From: an uncultured Bacteroidales bacterium
GTDB lineage: Bacteria; Bacteroidota; Bacteroidia; Bacteroidales; Paludibacteraceae
DNA length: 64,000 nucleotides
Reading direction: 5' to 3'
NCBI GenBank assembly: GCA_946626605.1
Contig: CAMOUL010000007.1
Coordinates: 1 to 64,000, forward strand
Shown: in pieces, positions 15,880-24,700 of the stretch
Layout of the letters: every line of letters starts with the position of its first letter
How positions within the stretch are numbered: the stretch's first letter is position 1
Notes under the pieces: model-generated
What the model was told of the DNA's origin: nothing
Database searches by the model: none
What the model saw: only the letters and a program-made list of their open reading frames with translations
Made by a program: the position numbers and the translations under genes

Positions 15880-18696
15880 ATGTTTTATAAACTGATAGAA
15901 AAGAAGCGGAACGAGTGGCTGAACTCCAACGAGTGCACCGTAAGCGAGTTGCTCAAATACATTGAGCAGCGCGGCATGATGCGTGACGCACAATTGGAAG
16001 CCATCAAGACGTATCTGTTTTTGAAGATAGCGTGCGGCAACCAGCCTTTGTGGAAGTTGTTTGCTGATGGGAGGTTCAACGATACGAACATCGGGCAGGT
16101 AGAATTGACCGAAACGGCTCGTCAGATATTCAATACAACACCCGCCGCTGTTGCGCTCTTCCAATACGCACGTCTCCAAGATAAGAACGGCAAACAACTT
16201 GCGCCGGAACTGGAGAAATATATCAAGCAGCACGCAAACGAAATAGATTACGAGGCGACATTCAAAAAGATTTTCTACGGTGTCACCTACACCGATTACC
16301 TGTTCAGTCTGCCGATGGGTGCAGGTAAAACCTACCTGATGGCGGCATTCATCTATATTGATTTGTATTTTGCGCAGAACGAGCCTAACAATCCTGCTTT
16401 TGCACATAATTTCATGGTGATGGCTCCTTCCGGCTTGAAATCATCCATAGTGCCGAGTTTGAAGCATATACAGGAATTTGACCCGAGTTGGATCATACCG
16501 GAACCTACGGCCTCACAACTCAAACGGCAGATTAAGTTCGAGATTTTGGATGAGCAGAAATCAGCAAACAAGAGCAACCGTATCAAGAACCCGAACGCGC
16601 AGAAGATTAACAACCATCAGCCGTTGGAGGATCTTATGGGCTTGGTCGCTATTACGAATGCCGAGAAGGTGATTCTTGACCGAATGGACACGGACAAAGA
16701 CACGTCCTTGTACTCGGATGATGAACTCAAACGAATGGAACTTGCCAATGAGTTGCGAGATTTAATAGGCAAACTCCCGAATCTCGCTATTTATATTGAC
16801 GAGGTACACCATGCCGCCGATGGCGAAATCAAGTTACGTCAGGTGGTAAACAAATGGACGGAGCAACACACCTTCAATTCTGTGCTTGGTTTTTCCGGTA
16901 CGCCTTATCTGGAGAGTGCAGAGAAAGTGCAGTTATCCGATGAGTTTGCCATCAAGAACACCGACCTCGCAAACGTGGTGTATTACTATCCGCTCATTAA
17001 TGGTATTGGCAACTTCCTTAAAACGCCCGAAGTTAAATTTGCCGACAATGACACGCTAACGATTGTCAGAAGCGGCGTAAAGGAGTTCTTCGACAAGTAT
17101 CGTGACACCGTTTATGCTAATGGTACCTGCGCCAAGTTAGCTATCTATTGCGGACAAATCGAGACGCTGGAAGAGACCGTCTATCCGTTGGTGGCTGAAC
17201 TTGTTTCTTTCTACGGACTTAACCCGACGGAAACTATCCTCAAATATCACGGAGGCAATAAACAATATCCTCAGCCCGAAGGAGCTGAAACCGCTTTTGC
17301 TTCATTGGATCTCTCTTTCTCAAAAATACGCGTGGTTCTACTCGTCCAAATCGGTAAAGAGGGATGGGATTGCAAGAGCCTCACGGGTGTTATCCTTCCG
17401 CAAAAAGGAGCATGCCCGCTGAATATGGTATTACAAACCACTTGTCGTTGCTTACGTCAGGTTGTCAAACATAATCCGGAAACAGCGATTGTTTGGCTTA
17501 ATAAGTTCAATGCTGACACGCTCAATAAGCAGTTACAACAACAGCAGAATATCACGCTGCAAGAGTTTAGCAGCAAGCCTGTTTCAGGCCATCCGATGAT
17601 AGACCGTTTCTCACGTATGGAGCGTGCGCAAGTGCCACCGATTGATTTCTTCCAACTCAAAGTGAGTTACGAAACGCTTATCATTGATGAAGCCAATGAC
17701 CCGCACGCAAGGCTGCAAGAGGAATCAATCCTTGTTGCAAAGTCTGCCGCATTAGTCCACCAACAGAACATGGAGGGCAAGATTATTGGCTCGTATGAGC
17801 AAGAGACGGAAGGCTCACAACTACCTGCTTTCCAATGGTGGTTACAGCAGATAGCCAAAGAGAGTTTCGGTACGTTGACCATGGCGCAACTCAAAACCTG
17901 TGAAACGGAACTGCGGGCTATCTACGACAAGTTAACGCCCAAGCATGACCATCAACAAATCCGTTCGCTGATTCGTCAGGCTTTTGCTCCTTTGCGAGAT
18001 TTCCAAGTAACGGAAGAAGTAGTACCGCAACACGCCGCGTTGCTGCAAATAGAGAAACTGATTTCTCCTATTGAGGATTTCGGTCGGTTCTATCCCTCGC
18101 AACAAGAGGTACACGACATCATCGAGTGGGACAACAAGCCTGCACAAGAGGAATTGAAGCCGGAAGTAATCGCCAAGATGGAAGAACTGAAGGCAATGGG
18201 AATAGATGTCTCTGCACTCAAACCGCAGTCAGATCCTCATCCGGAACGCAATCAGACGTACCACTATCTGCCTTATCGCTTTGATAGTCAACTGGAGATA
18301 GATTATTTCTCCACGGAGGTACTGCCGCTCATTCATGGCAAAGCGCTTGAACTCTATTTCAACGGTGACGACACACTTACCGAGTTCAAAATTAACTGCT
18401 ACAAAAGAAACGGCACGCGATGGAATTATATCGGTAAGTATGTGCCTGACTTCCTTTTGCTCAGCCGTAACGAAGCGAACGAGATCGACAAAGTAATTAT
18501 CATCGAGACCAAAGGCGAAGGCTTTGCACCTGCTTTTGCGGATAAAAAGGCGTTTATGGAGACCGAATTTATTCGCAAGAACAACGAGAAGTTTGGCTAC
18601 AAACGGTTTGACTTCCTCTATCTCGAAGACACGCTCACAGCCGAGCAGCGCAGACAGAAGACCGTAGAGGCAATTCACCAATTCTTTAACATGTAA
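15880..18696 (+). CDS. res: Type III-like restriction subunit (Res), second system
   Basis: 938 residues. SF2 motor with Walker A PMGAGKT (about 145-151), DEVH box (IDEVHHAA, about 306-313), GFSGTPY motif III, motif V GKEGWDCKSL, motif VI TCRCLRQ. C-terminal PD-(D/E)XK nuclease: PDFLLLS (about 856) and IIIETKGEG (about 872-880). The family is the type III R subunit, but the sequence is not close to the Res at 6202 and the gene order is reversed (res before mod). The gap to mod is 13 bases. A 25-codon open frame at 15813-15890 overlaps the start and may only be a leader. Confidence 0.9.
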   Translation: MFYKLIEKKRNEWLNSNECTVSELLKYIEQRGMMRDAQLEAIKTYLFLKIACGNQPLWKLFADGRFNDTNIGQVELTETARQIFNTTPAAVALFQYARLQDKNGKQLAPELEKYIKQHANEIDYEATFKKIFYGVTYTDYLFSLPMGAGKTYLMAAFIYIDLYFAQNEPNNPAFAHNFMVMAPSGLKSSIVPSLKHIQEFDPSWIIPEPTASQLKRQIKFEILDEQKSANKSNRIKNPNAQKINNHQPLEDLMGLVAITNAEKVILDRMDTDKDTSLYSDDELKRMELANELRDLIGKLPNLAIYIDEVHHAADGEIKLRQVVNKWTEQHTFNSVLGFSGTPYLESAEKVQLSDEFAIKNTDLANVVYYYPLINGIGNFLKTPEVKFADNDTLTIVRSGVKEFFDKYRDTVYANGTCAKLAIYCGQIETLEETVYPLVAELVSFYGLNPTETILKYHGGNKQYPQPEGAETAFASLDLSFSKIRVVLLVQIGKEGWDCKSLTGVILPQKGACPLNMVLQTTCRCLRQVVKHNPETAIVWLNKFNADTLNKQLQQQQNITLQEFSSKPVSGHPMIDRFSRMERAQVPPIDFFQLKVSYETLIIDEANDPHARLQEESILVAKSAALVHQQNMEGKIIGSYEQETEGSQLPAFQWWLQQIAKESFGTLTMAQLKTCETELRAIYDKLTPKHDHQQIRSLIRQAFAPLRDFQVTEEVVPQHAALLQIEKLISPIEDFGRFYPSQQEVHDIIEWDNKPAQEELKPEVIAKMEELKAMGIDVSALKPQSDPHPERNQTYHYLPYRFDSQLEIDYFSTEVLPLIHGKALELYFNGDDTLTEFKINCYKRNGTRWNYIGKYVPDFLLLSRNEANEIDKVIIIETKGEGFAPAFADKKAFMETEFIRKNNEKFGYKRFDFLYLEDTLTAEQRRQKTVEAIHQFFNM

Positions 18697-18709
18697 CAAT
18701 TATACCATT

Positions 18710-20623
18710 ATGGCAATCAAATATGTTCCTTACTTTCCGAACACACTGGAAGGGCAAGCTATCTTAGACAATTTCGTGCGTACTAAACGCGTATTACGCT
18801 ATCGGGACAACGATCAGGTGATTGAGCGTGTCCAGCGAGGTATGCCGCTCTATGAGATGGAAACCAAAGAGACCATCGGCACGAATCCAAATCAAAACAA
18901 GATTATTCGTGGCGAATGTCTCTCGGCATGTGCATACCTCAAAGAGCAAGGTATCCAAGTGGATCTGGTATATATTGACCCGCCTTTTGCTTCCGGAGCT
19001 GACTACGCCAAGAAAGTCTATATCCGCCGCAATCCGTTGGTGGCTAAAGCTATCGAACAAGCCGAAAGCGAATTGGATGTAGAAGAACTGAAAGCCTTCG
19101 AGGAAAAGATGTACGGCGATGTGTGGGATAAAGAGCGATACCTCAACTGGATGTACGAAAACCTCATGGCGATTAAAAGCGTCATGAGTGATACTGCTAG
19201 CATTTATGTGCATCTGGATTGGCATATAGGGCACTATGTCAAAATCCTAATGGATGAGATATTTGGAGAGGATAATTTCAGAAATGAGATAGTTTGGTCC
19301 TATCCAGGAAGAGAGAGAGTTTCAGAAAATAAGTTTCAAGCAAAACATGATACGATTTATTTTTATGCTAAATCTGATGAAACAAAACTAAATATCATAA
19401 AAAAGGAATGGACAAGGGAAGATCGTATAAAAGCGCTTAGAAGAAAAATTTACACTGATGAAAATGGGAAGGAATGGTTCTGGGAAACAAGAGGTCAAGC
19501 AGATGGAATTGAGCCTAAAAAGGTTTATTTGGATGATTATGTTGCAAAAGGAGGAGCTTTAAATGACGTATGGAACGATATTCAATTCTTAAGAGGAAAT
19601 GATCCTGAGCGCGTAGATTATGCTACTCAAAAGCCAGAAGCCTTATTGGAGCGTGTTATTCAAGCCAGCAGTAATGAAGGCATGTTGGTGGCAGATTTCT
19701 TTGGCGGTAGTGGTGTGACGGCAGCAGTAGCCAATAAGTTAGGACGGCGGTTCATTCATTGCGATATAGGTGTCAATAGTATTCAGACCGTGCGTGACCG
19801 ATTGTTAGCGAATAAGGCGGAGTTTGAAGTGCTCGAAATAAAAGACGGTGTGTCTCTCTATCGTAATCCTGTGCAGACAATGGACAAACTCAAATCGCTC
19901 ATCAAAGGATTGCGTAATGAAGACGCATTGGATAAGTTCTGGGAAGGCAGTATAGTTGATACGAAATATGGCATGATGCCTGTTTATCTGCCGAACCTCA
20001 TGGATAGCACAACTCGTCTTTTGGACAAGCCGCTGATGAACCGTATTATTCGGGAAGCTTTACCCGATCTGCCGGAAGATACCAAACGTGTCATCGTCTA
20101 TTATATCGACATCATCGACAGAAAGGAGATAGAGGACTTCATTCGCGAGAACAATGACCGTACAACCATCGAGATTGAATTGCGTGACCTCAAGCAAGTC
20201 TTAGACGATGTGGTTATCGAAGATAATGCCGAGTGGGAGATCAACGAAACACACGAAGATTTGTATGGAGGGTGGAAACTGACGCTCAAGCACTTCCATT
20301 CCGACCGTGTACTGCGTAAGATAGACGAAGTCAACCTTAAAGGACAGCAGCAAGCCTTGCAAAAAGGTAAGGACTTCAAACCGCTGGAGATTAGCGAGGA
20401 AGGCTTGGAAACCATCGAATGGCTCAGCCTTGATTGTACCACAGCCGATCCCAAAGCACCGTGGCACAGCGACGTGGAGATCAAGATTGACCGTCTCGGC
20501 TATGTTACACGTAACGGTATCAAAACCTCGGATTTCTGGGATGCCACCATCTGTTCCGAAGCCAAACCTCTCCGCCTCAAAATCCGCAACATCTGCGGCG
20601 ACGAAACGGTGTATGTGTTGTAG
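18710..20623 (+). CDS. mod: Type III-like DNA adenine methyltransferase (Mod), second system
   Basis: 637 residues. Motif IV is DPPF (residues 90-93) followed by ASGADY; motif I DFFGGSGVT is at about 330-338. This is beta-class order, as in Mod proteins. Between them, about 19255-19620, the DNA becomes strongly A/T rich and adenine-rich in codons, matching a swapped target-recognition domain. The C-terminal 290 residues form an extra domain, probably the contact with Res. It differs from the Mod at 4257 in motif IV and in length of the N-terminal part, so the two systems are not recent duplicates. Confidence 0.9.
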   Translation: MAIKYVPYFPNTLEGQAILDNFVRTKRVLRYRDNDQVIERVQRGMPLYEMETKETIGTNPNQNKIIRGECLSACAYLKEQGIQVDLVYIDPPFASGADYAKKVYIRRNPLVAKAIEQAESELDVEELKAFEEKMYGDVWDKERYLNWMYENLMAIKSVMSDTASIYVHLDWHIGHYVKILMDEIFGEDNFRNEIVWSYPGRERVSENKFQAKHDTIYFYAKSDETKLNIIKKEWTREDRIKALRRKIYTDENGKEWFWETRGQADGIEPKKVYLDDYVAKGGALNDVWNDIQFLRGNDPERVDYATQKPEALLERVIQASSNEGMLVADFFGGSGVTAAVANKLGRRFIHCDIGVNSIQTVRDRLLANKAEFEVLEIKDGVSLYRNPVQTMDKLKSLIKGLRNEDALDKFWEGSIVDTKYGMMPVYLPNLMDSTTRLLDKPLMNRIIREALPDLPEDTKRVIVYYIDIIDRKEIEDFIRENNDRTTIEIELRDLKQVLDDVVIEDNAEWEINETHEDLYGGWKLTLKHFHSDRVLRKIDEVNLKGQQQALQKGKDFKPLEISEEGLETIEWLSLDCTTADPKAPWHSDVEIKIDRLGYVTRNGIKTSDFWDATICSEAKPLRLKIRNICGDETVYVL

Positions 20624-20643
20624 GTGTGAAATGTGAATTGTGT

Positions 20644-21096
20644 ATGAAAGAAGATTGGCTTTACTCGCCTACAGCATTAAATTTGAAAGAATCCAGAAGG
20701 TGGAATTTAGAAAAATATCATATGTATAGTATGATACTAGAATTACTCGTGTACGTCAAAGGGGATCTTAAAGAGGAGTGGGTAAATATCGACGATATTG
20801 AAAGAATGTTCCTTAAGCAGGGATTTCCGAGAAAAGGGAAAAAGCTTGAAGCCAAAATAAATGCCGCACTTGCTCAATTAATATGGATGGGATATATTAC
20901 CTGTGATAAACACTCAGTGCGTTTAACGGATGATGGTGTAAAAGTCTACAAGGAGCAAAGATTTCATGCCATAGCAGCTGATCTTTATAATGCGGAAAAC
21001 ACAAAGCGTCTATCAATTATAGCGCTAGTGATTGCATCAATTTTATCAATGTTGGCTATTGCTACTACAATTTTCGTAGCCTTTTATTGTAAATAA
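20644..21096 (+). CDS. Winged-helix protein with a C-terminal membrane anchor
   Basis: 150 residues from ATG 20644 (a GTG at 20626 would add six). Residues about 55-105 look like a winged helix (LEAKINAALAQLIWMGYITC and the wing KHSVRLTDDG). Residues about 122-148 (LSIIALVIASILSM, then ATTIFVAFY) form one transmembrane helix, leaving the DNA- or protein-binding part in the cytoplasm. It starts 20 bases after mod. A membrane-tied small protein inside a defence cluster could be a sensor or a membrane-acting effector; nothing in the sequence decides this. Confidence 0.65.
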   Translation: MKEDWLYSPTALNLKESRRWNLEKYHMYSMILELLVYVKGDLKEEWVNIDDIERMFLKQGFPRKGKKLEAKINAALAQLIWMGYITCDKHSVRLTDDGVKVYKEQRFHAIAADLYNAENTKRLSIIALVIASILSMLAIATTIFVAFYCK

Positions 21097-21129
21097 TTAT
21101 GGTGATAGATATTTGAGTAATTATAGTTT

Positions 21130-22107
21130 ATGCCACAAGACGATAGAATAATCCAAAATGAGTTTGGAAAAATATTTGAAAGAGCAAAACATAGTAATTG
21201 GACGTGTATTGAATATGGATGCAAAGATGCCGCGATAAATAGCCATTTACTCCAACGAAACGGAATACTTAATTATGTGGCAGAAGATGGCAAGGTAGTA
21301 ATGCCATGTATAAAATCTATATTTGGTTATAAGGACTCCGAATCTCTCATAGAATTCAAGAAAATCGGTTTAAAAGAAGCTTTATCGCTTGATGTTTTTT
21401 GTAGTCAACATGACACTAATCTCTTCAAGGAAATAGAGGGAGGTTGTATTGACTATGACAATTATAGGCATTGTGCTTTATTCTGTTATCGTTCTTTATG
21501 CGCTGAAATTCGCATGAAAGAAATAGAAATAGAGAAATATAAGTTGCTATTAAATTCGGACATACTAAACGATAATATATCCTATGGTAAGATGATGATT
21601 CTTGCCCAACAAGAAGCTATGATGGAAATAGGCAAGATGGAAAATGAGCAATATCGCTATTGGTTATATGAAGATTTACATAATCATACAGAAAGTTTTG
21701 TTTTTAAAGCTTTTGATATCCCGATAAAAGGCCTTTTTGCATCTGCTGCCTCTTCCATGTTCATGACAGAAAAAGAATACAAGTCTCCTGATTTGATGGA
21801 TTTATTGCTTATACAAATAATCCCTCAGAAGGAGAACTCTCGAATAATGTTTGGATATCATAAGCAGCATGCCAATAAAAATTACGAACCATATATTGAA
21901 AAGTGGAGAAATGTAAAAAAGGAGGATATTGGATTTATGCTTACAGGAATGCTGATTCAATTACTACATTGGGGCATGGCTCCATCCTTGTTTATAAAAT
22001 TATTGCCTCACAACATTGAAAAGTATTATTCTCTCTGCATAGAAGATTATTTGTCTCAAAATCAATATCCCGACGAGTCATTTAATTTATTTGAAGGTAT
22101 CTTTTGA
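21130..22107 (+). CDS. Unknown protein with an HNH-like zinc knuckle
   Basis: 325 residues. The N-terminal part has C(x4)C(x5)SHLLQ (CIEYGCKDAAINSHLLQRN, about residues 25-43) and later FCSQHD (about 95-100). This C..C...H...C.H pattern resembles a treble-clef/HNH-type fold, but a complete HNH active site is not evident. The remainder is helical with a hydrophobic pair of helices near 275-305. DNA is very A/T rich (about one third G+C), unlike the neighbouring mod. It follows the winged-helix gene by 33 bases on the same strand and likely belongs to the same cassette. Confidence 0.55.
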   Translation: MPQDDRIIQNEFGKIFERAKHSNWTCIEYGCKDAAINSHLLQRNGILNYVAEDGKVVMPCIKSIFGYKDSESLIEFKKIGLKEALSLDVFCSQHDTNLFKEIEGGCIDYDNYRHCALFCYRSLCAEIRMKEIEIEKYKLLLNSDILNDNISYGKMMILAQQEAMMEIGKMENEQYRYWLYEDLHNHTESFVFKAFDIPIKGLFASAASSMFMTEKEYKSPDLMDLLLIQIIPQKENSRIMFGYHKQHANKNYEPYIEKWRNVKKEDIGFMLTGMLIQLLHWGMAPSLFIKLLPHNIEKYYSLCIEDYLSQNQYPDESFNLFEGIF

Positions 22108-22131
22108 ATCAGAGTTTTTTTAGTCATCTAC

Positions 22132-22199
22132 GCGGCTCCCCATGCCGCATACTATGCAATGGGCAAACATTTTGAAAAGTAGTTACCGGTGAAACCGGT
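22132..22199. repeat. Third cluster of short hairpins
   Basis: GCGGC...GCCGC (22132-22148), GCATA-C-TATGC (22147-22157, overlapping) and ACCGGT-GAA-ACCGGT (22185-22199). Same style as the arrays at 2332 and 8902: short perfect stems, tiny loops, arms unrelated between units. Confidence 0.5.
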
Positions 22200-22253
22200 G
22201 GATTAATATAACATTTCTGTCTCTTAAGCCAAATCAAAAGCATATAACCTACG

Positions 22254-23399
22254 ATGATGTCCGATATTCAATATGAGGATTATGCCCAAGCTTTAATTGA
22301 CAAATCACTCGCAACGTATTTGTCATCTCATAACTCAATGAAACTATCTGATGATGTGGTAGAATTGGTAAAGCAAAAAGATGACACCACATTAGAAGCA
22401 ATTACTTATTGGAAGCAAAAGCTTGATGCTATTAAAATCGAGAGAATAAGACGGAATGTAAATATCTCCTTAATTGAAATAGAGGAGGAAAATTTGAAAA
22501 TTATTGCAGCAGGGCTTATTGCAGATTTAAACTATCGTCAGGAGATAAGTTATTTGAGGAACTCTTTGGAAAAGTATTCTATAAATCAGCCACTTTTTAA
22601 TTCTGATACTGATTTACTCACACACACCGTTTATAAAAATGAATTAATCCCTTCTACACTATTCAAAATGGATGATCATATGGCGAATGTTGTGCGATTT
22701 GCCAATGGAAAACACGCATATATTGATGAATCATTAGATCCTTCTATTTTGCAGCATCTTAAAGAACGTAGCTTAACATATTATGTTCGAATAAATCCCA
22801 ATTATGTGTATGATAACCCCTCTATACTACATAAAAGAGAAATATGGAGAGCTCCTTCTCCGAAATGGCAAAATGCTATAGGAATTAAGCCACATTGCAC
22901 GGATGGATTTTCATACTATATACCTGACGATATTGACATAAAGACATGTAATTCACTTGCATATCATGATAGACGTATCCTCAATATTTTTCAATTAGAA
23001 GGGTTCTATGAAAGAAATGGAGATGGCTATTTTGAGATGATTGTTGAAGAACTAAAAAAGGTGGAACATCCATTTATAGACGATGAGTATTATATTGTCG
23101 GGCGAATGATACATTTAGACAGCATTGAAGATGGAGAAAAAGGATTCGACGCAAAGTTAAAGCACATAGATTTAGCCATAAATCTGTACATAGATGAAGG
23201 TACTGCCAAAAGTAGAAAGGAAAAGCGACTTGTTAATCGTAAGGCAATAGTAGAAGTCACTCCTCGTTCGCATATTTTGAGGCTTAATAATGCACGTCTT
23301 TCGGACATTATTCTGTTTTCCACTTTCTTTGAATCCAGATACCTGCAAGATGAATGGATAAATGGAATGTTCATCAGTGATGCTCGAACAAAGTCATGA
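22254..23399 (+). CDS. Unknown 381-residue protein of island B
   Basis: Not recognised. It starts with ATGATG (22254/22257). The first 110 residues are helical and charged (ALIDKSLATYLSS..., IEIEEENLKIIAAGLIADL), followed by a mixed alpha/beta part with many Tyr, Asp and His (YYVRINPNYVYDNPSILHKR, about 175-195). No signal peptide, membrane helix or clear catalytic motif. Base composition is A/T rich like the previous gene. It is the last gene before mutA tail copy 3, with a hairpin cluster just upstream that may separate transcription from the preceding genes. Confidence 0.6.
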   Translation: MMSDIQYEDYAQALIDKSLATYLSSHNSMKLSDDVVELVKQKDDTTLEAITYWKQKLDAIKIERIRRNVNISLIEIEEENLKIIAAGLIADLNYRQEISYLRNSLEKYSINQPLFNSDTDLLTHTVYKNELIPSTLFKMDDHMANVVRFANGKHAYIDESLDPSILQHLKERSLTYYVRINPNYVYDNPSILHKREIWRAPSPKWQNAIGIKPHCTDGFSYYIPDDIDIKTCNSLAYHDRRILNIFQLEGFYERNGDGYFEMIVEELKKVEHPFIDDEYYIVGRMIHLDSIEDGEKGFDAKLKHIDLAINLYIDEGTAKSRKEKRLVNRKAIVEVTPRSHILRLNNARLSDIILFSTFFESRYLQDEWINGMFISDARTKS

Positions 23400-23549
23400 T
23401 TCTTTTCTTTGATTTCTTTCCCAAATAAGGTGCTCACTCCGTTCGCGGCTGGTTTGTTGATGATCTTTTTTGCTTTTCCCCAATAAGGAGTTCAGTAAAC
23501 CTCACGATCTTTGTTTATTGAGCAAGAAGAAGATATATTGTGCGAGGGG

Positions 23550-23579
23550 ATGGTTATGGAACTCTTGATGCAAGAATAA
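23550..23579 (+). pseudogene. mutA 3'-end fragment, copy 3
   Basis: Encodes MVMELLMQE-stop, against [13 protein letters not shown] in mutA; CTCTTGATGCAAGA is identical to copy 1. It is followed by GAGTGAAAGAGTTAAAG repeats (23585-23618) like those after copy 2, which supports common origin. It marks the right edge of island B. The rest of 23400-23549 contains no gene. Confidence 0.7.
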
Positions 23580-23658
23580 TAACGAGTGAAAGAGTTAAAG
23601 AATTAACGAATTAACGAGAAAAATGACATGCGGACTTGCGTATGTCATTTTTTTTTCG

Positions 23659-23668
23659 TACTTTTGCA
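23659..23668 (+). promoter_or_regulatory. -7 box of the lipoprotein/peptidase cluster
   Basis: TACTTTTGCA, followed by GCAAAACAGTGC in the leader. It sets the start of the first gene downstream of it (GTG 23678) rather than the ATG at 23636. Confidence 0.7.
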
Positions 23669-23677
23669 CGCAAAACA

Positions 23678-24700
23678 GTGCAAAGAGTTAAAAAATATGC
23701 AGCGTTTTGTCTGATAGTACTGGTCTTTATGGCCTGCGAGAACAGACAGCCGGTTGCTCAAGTCGGGAAGGACTTGACGGTTGTTTTTGCGACCACATCC
23801 AGCATGACGGGTGACGGTTATAACGAGTTGATATTACAGGGTTTGATGGAGAGTATTCAGTTGCATCAGGATATTGCTCTTCATCTTCTCAAGCCGGACA
23901 GTATCGGTGAAGCACGACTTCAGATAGAGGCATGGCTTAAAGAGGCGACACCGACGAAAGCGCTTGTACTCTGCGGGCCGGAGTTTGAACCGATTATAGC
24001 GGAGATAGACTCTACGGCCGGTCGTATATTGCTGTTGGATTGTTATTCTCCTCACCGGAAAGGAGTGTCGACGGCAGTGCTCAAACGTTACGGCGGAGGA
24101 TGGTTAGCGGGCGCGATGATCCATGAGTTGAAGATGCTGCTGATCAAAGGTCTAAACGGTGACCGGATTATTGATGCTATCTCTTCGGGAGTCGAAGACG
24201 GTTACCGCGAGAGCGAAGGGATCGCATATCAGGTTGTGACGCTGGCGGAGGGCTATGAGGGGTTGAGTATGATCGATGAGGCATTCAGTATCATCACCCG
24301 CGACAGTATCCTGCAGTTCGAATTCGCGGAGGGTGTATACGTTCCTGTATGCGGTATGGCGCGGCTTGGAACATTTAGTTTTTCGCATAACTATTACCGC
24401 GCCGCGATAGGTATCGGAGAGGACTGTTCTATTTATTCGGACAATATACCCTTCTCGCTCGTCTATGACATAGGATCGATTGTGAGGGATTATATAAACC
24501 GTTGGGCGCAGGATGAGTCATGGCCGGAACAGGAGATCTTCGGCATGGCAACAGGACATGTTCGTATCGTATACAACGAGCGTTTCTACTCGTTGTTAGG
24601 TTCTTTCCCGGAATGGCCGATAGGAATGGATAGATGGCATGCGTTAGAAGCGCAGTATCAACCCGCAGCATTGGAAAAGGAGGTGAGTCATGGGTATTAA
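23678..24700 (+). CDS. BMP-like substrate-binding lipoprotein
   Basis: 340 residues from GTG 23678. Lipoprotein signal KKYAAFCLIVLVFMAC with the lipid-modified Cys at residue 20. The mature part has the periplasmic-binding-protein type 1 layout of the basic membrane protein (BMP) family: a first strand DLTVVFATTSS, ...GLMESIQLH, then a GGGWLAGAMIHEL segment and a repeated Rossmann half with HNYYRAAIGIGEDC. BMP proteins normally feed nucleoside ABC transporters, but none is present here. It overlaps the next gene by 11 bases, so both are made together; the pair may sense or bind a ligand at the outer or inner membrane. Family placement is moderate. Confidence 0.65.
   Translation: MQRVKKYAAFCLIVLVFMACENRQPVAQVGKDLTVVFATTSSMTGDGYNELILQGLMESIQLHQDIALHLLKPDSIGEARLQIEAWLKEATPTKALVLCGPEFEPIIAEIDSTAGRILLLDCYSPHRKGVSTAVLKRYGGGWLAGAMIHELKMLLIKGLNGDRIIDAISSGVEDGYRESEGIAYQVVTLAEGYEGLSMIDEAFSIITRDSILQFEFAEGVYVPVCGMARLGTFSFSHNYYRAAIGIGEDCSIYSDNIPFSLVYDIGSIVRDYINRWAQDESWPEQEIFGMATGHVRIVYNERFYSLLGSFPEWPIGMDRWHALEAQYQPAALEKEVSHGY

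Noticed and set aside
15813..15890. 25-codon open frame before the second res gene
   Set aside because: Too short and overlapping the res start; possibly a leader, but nothing supports a product.
2091..23580. tRNA gene as integration site and an integrase gene
   Set aside because: I looked for both in the accessory region and at its edges and saw neither; the duplicated target is the mutA end instead.
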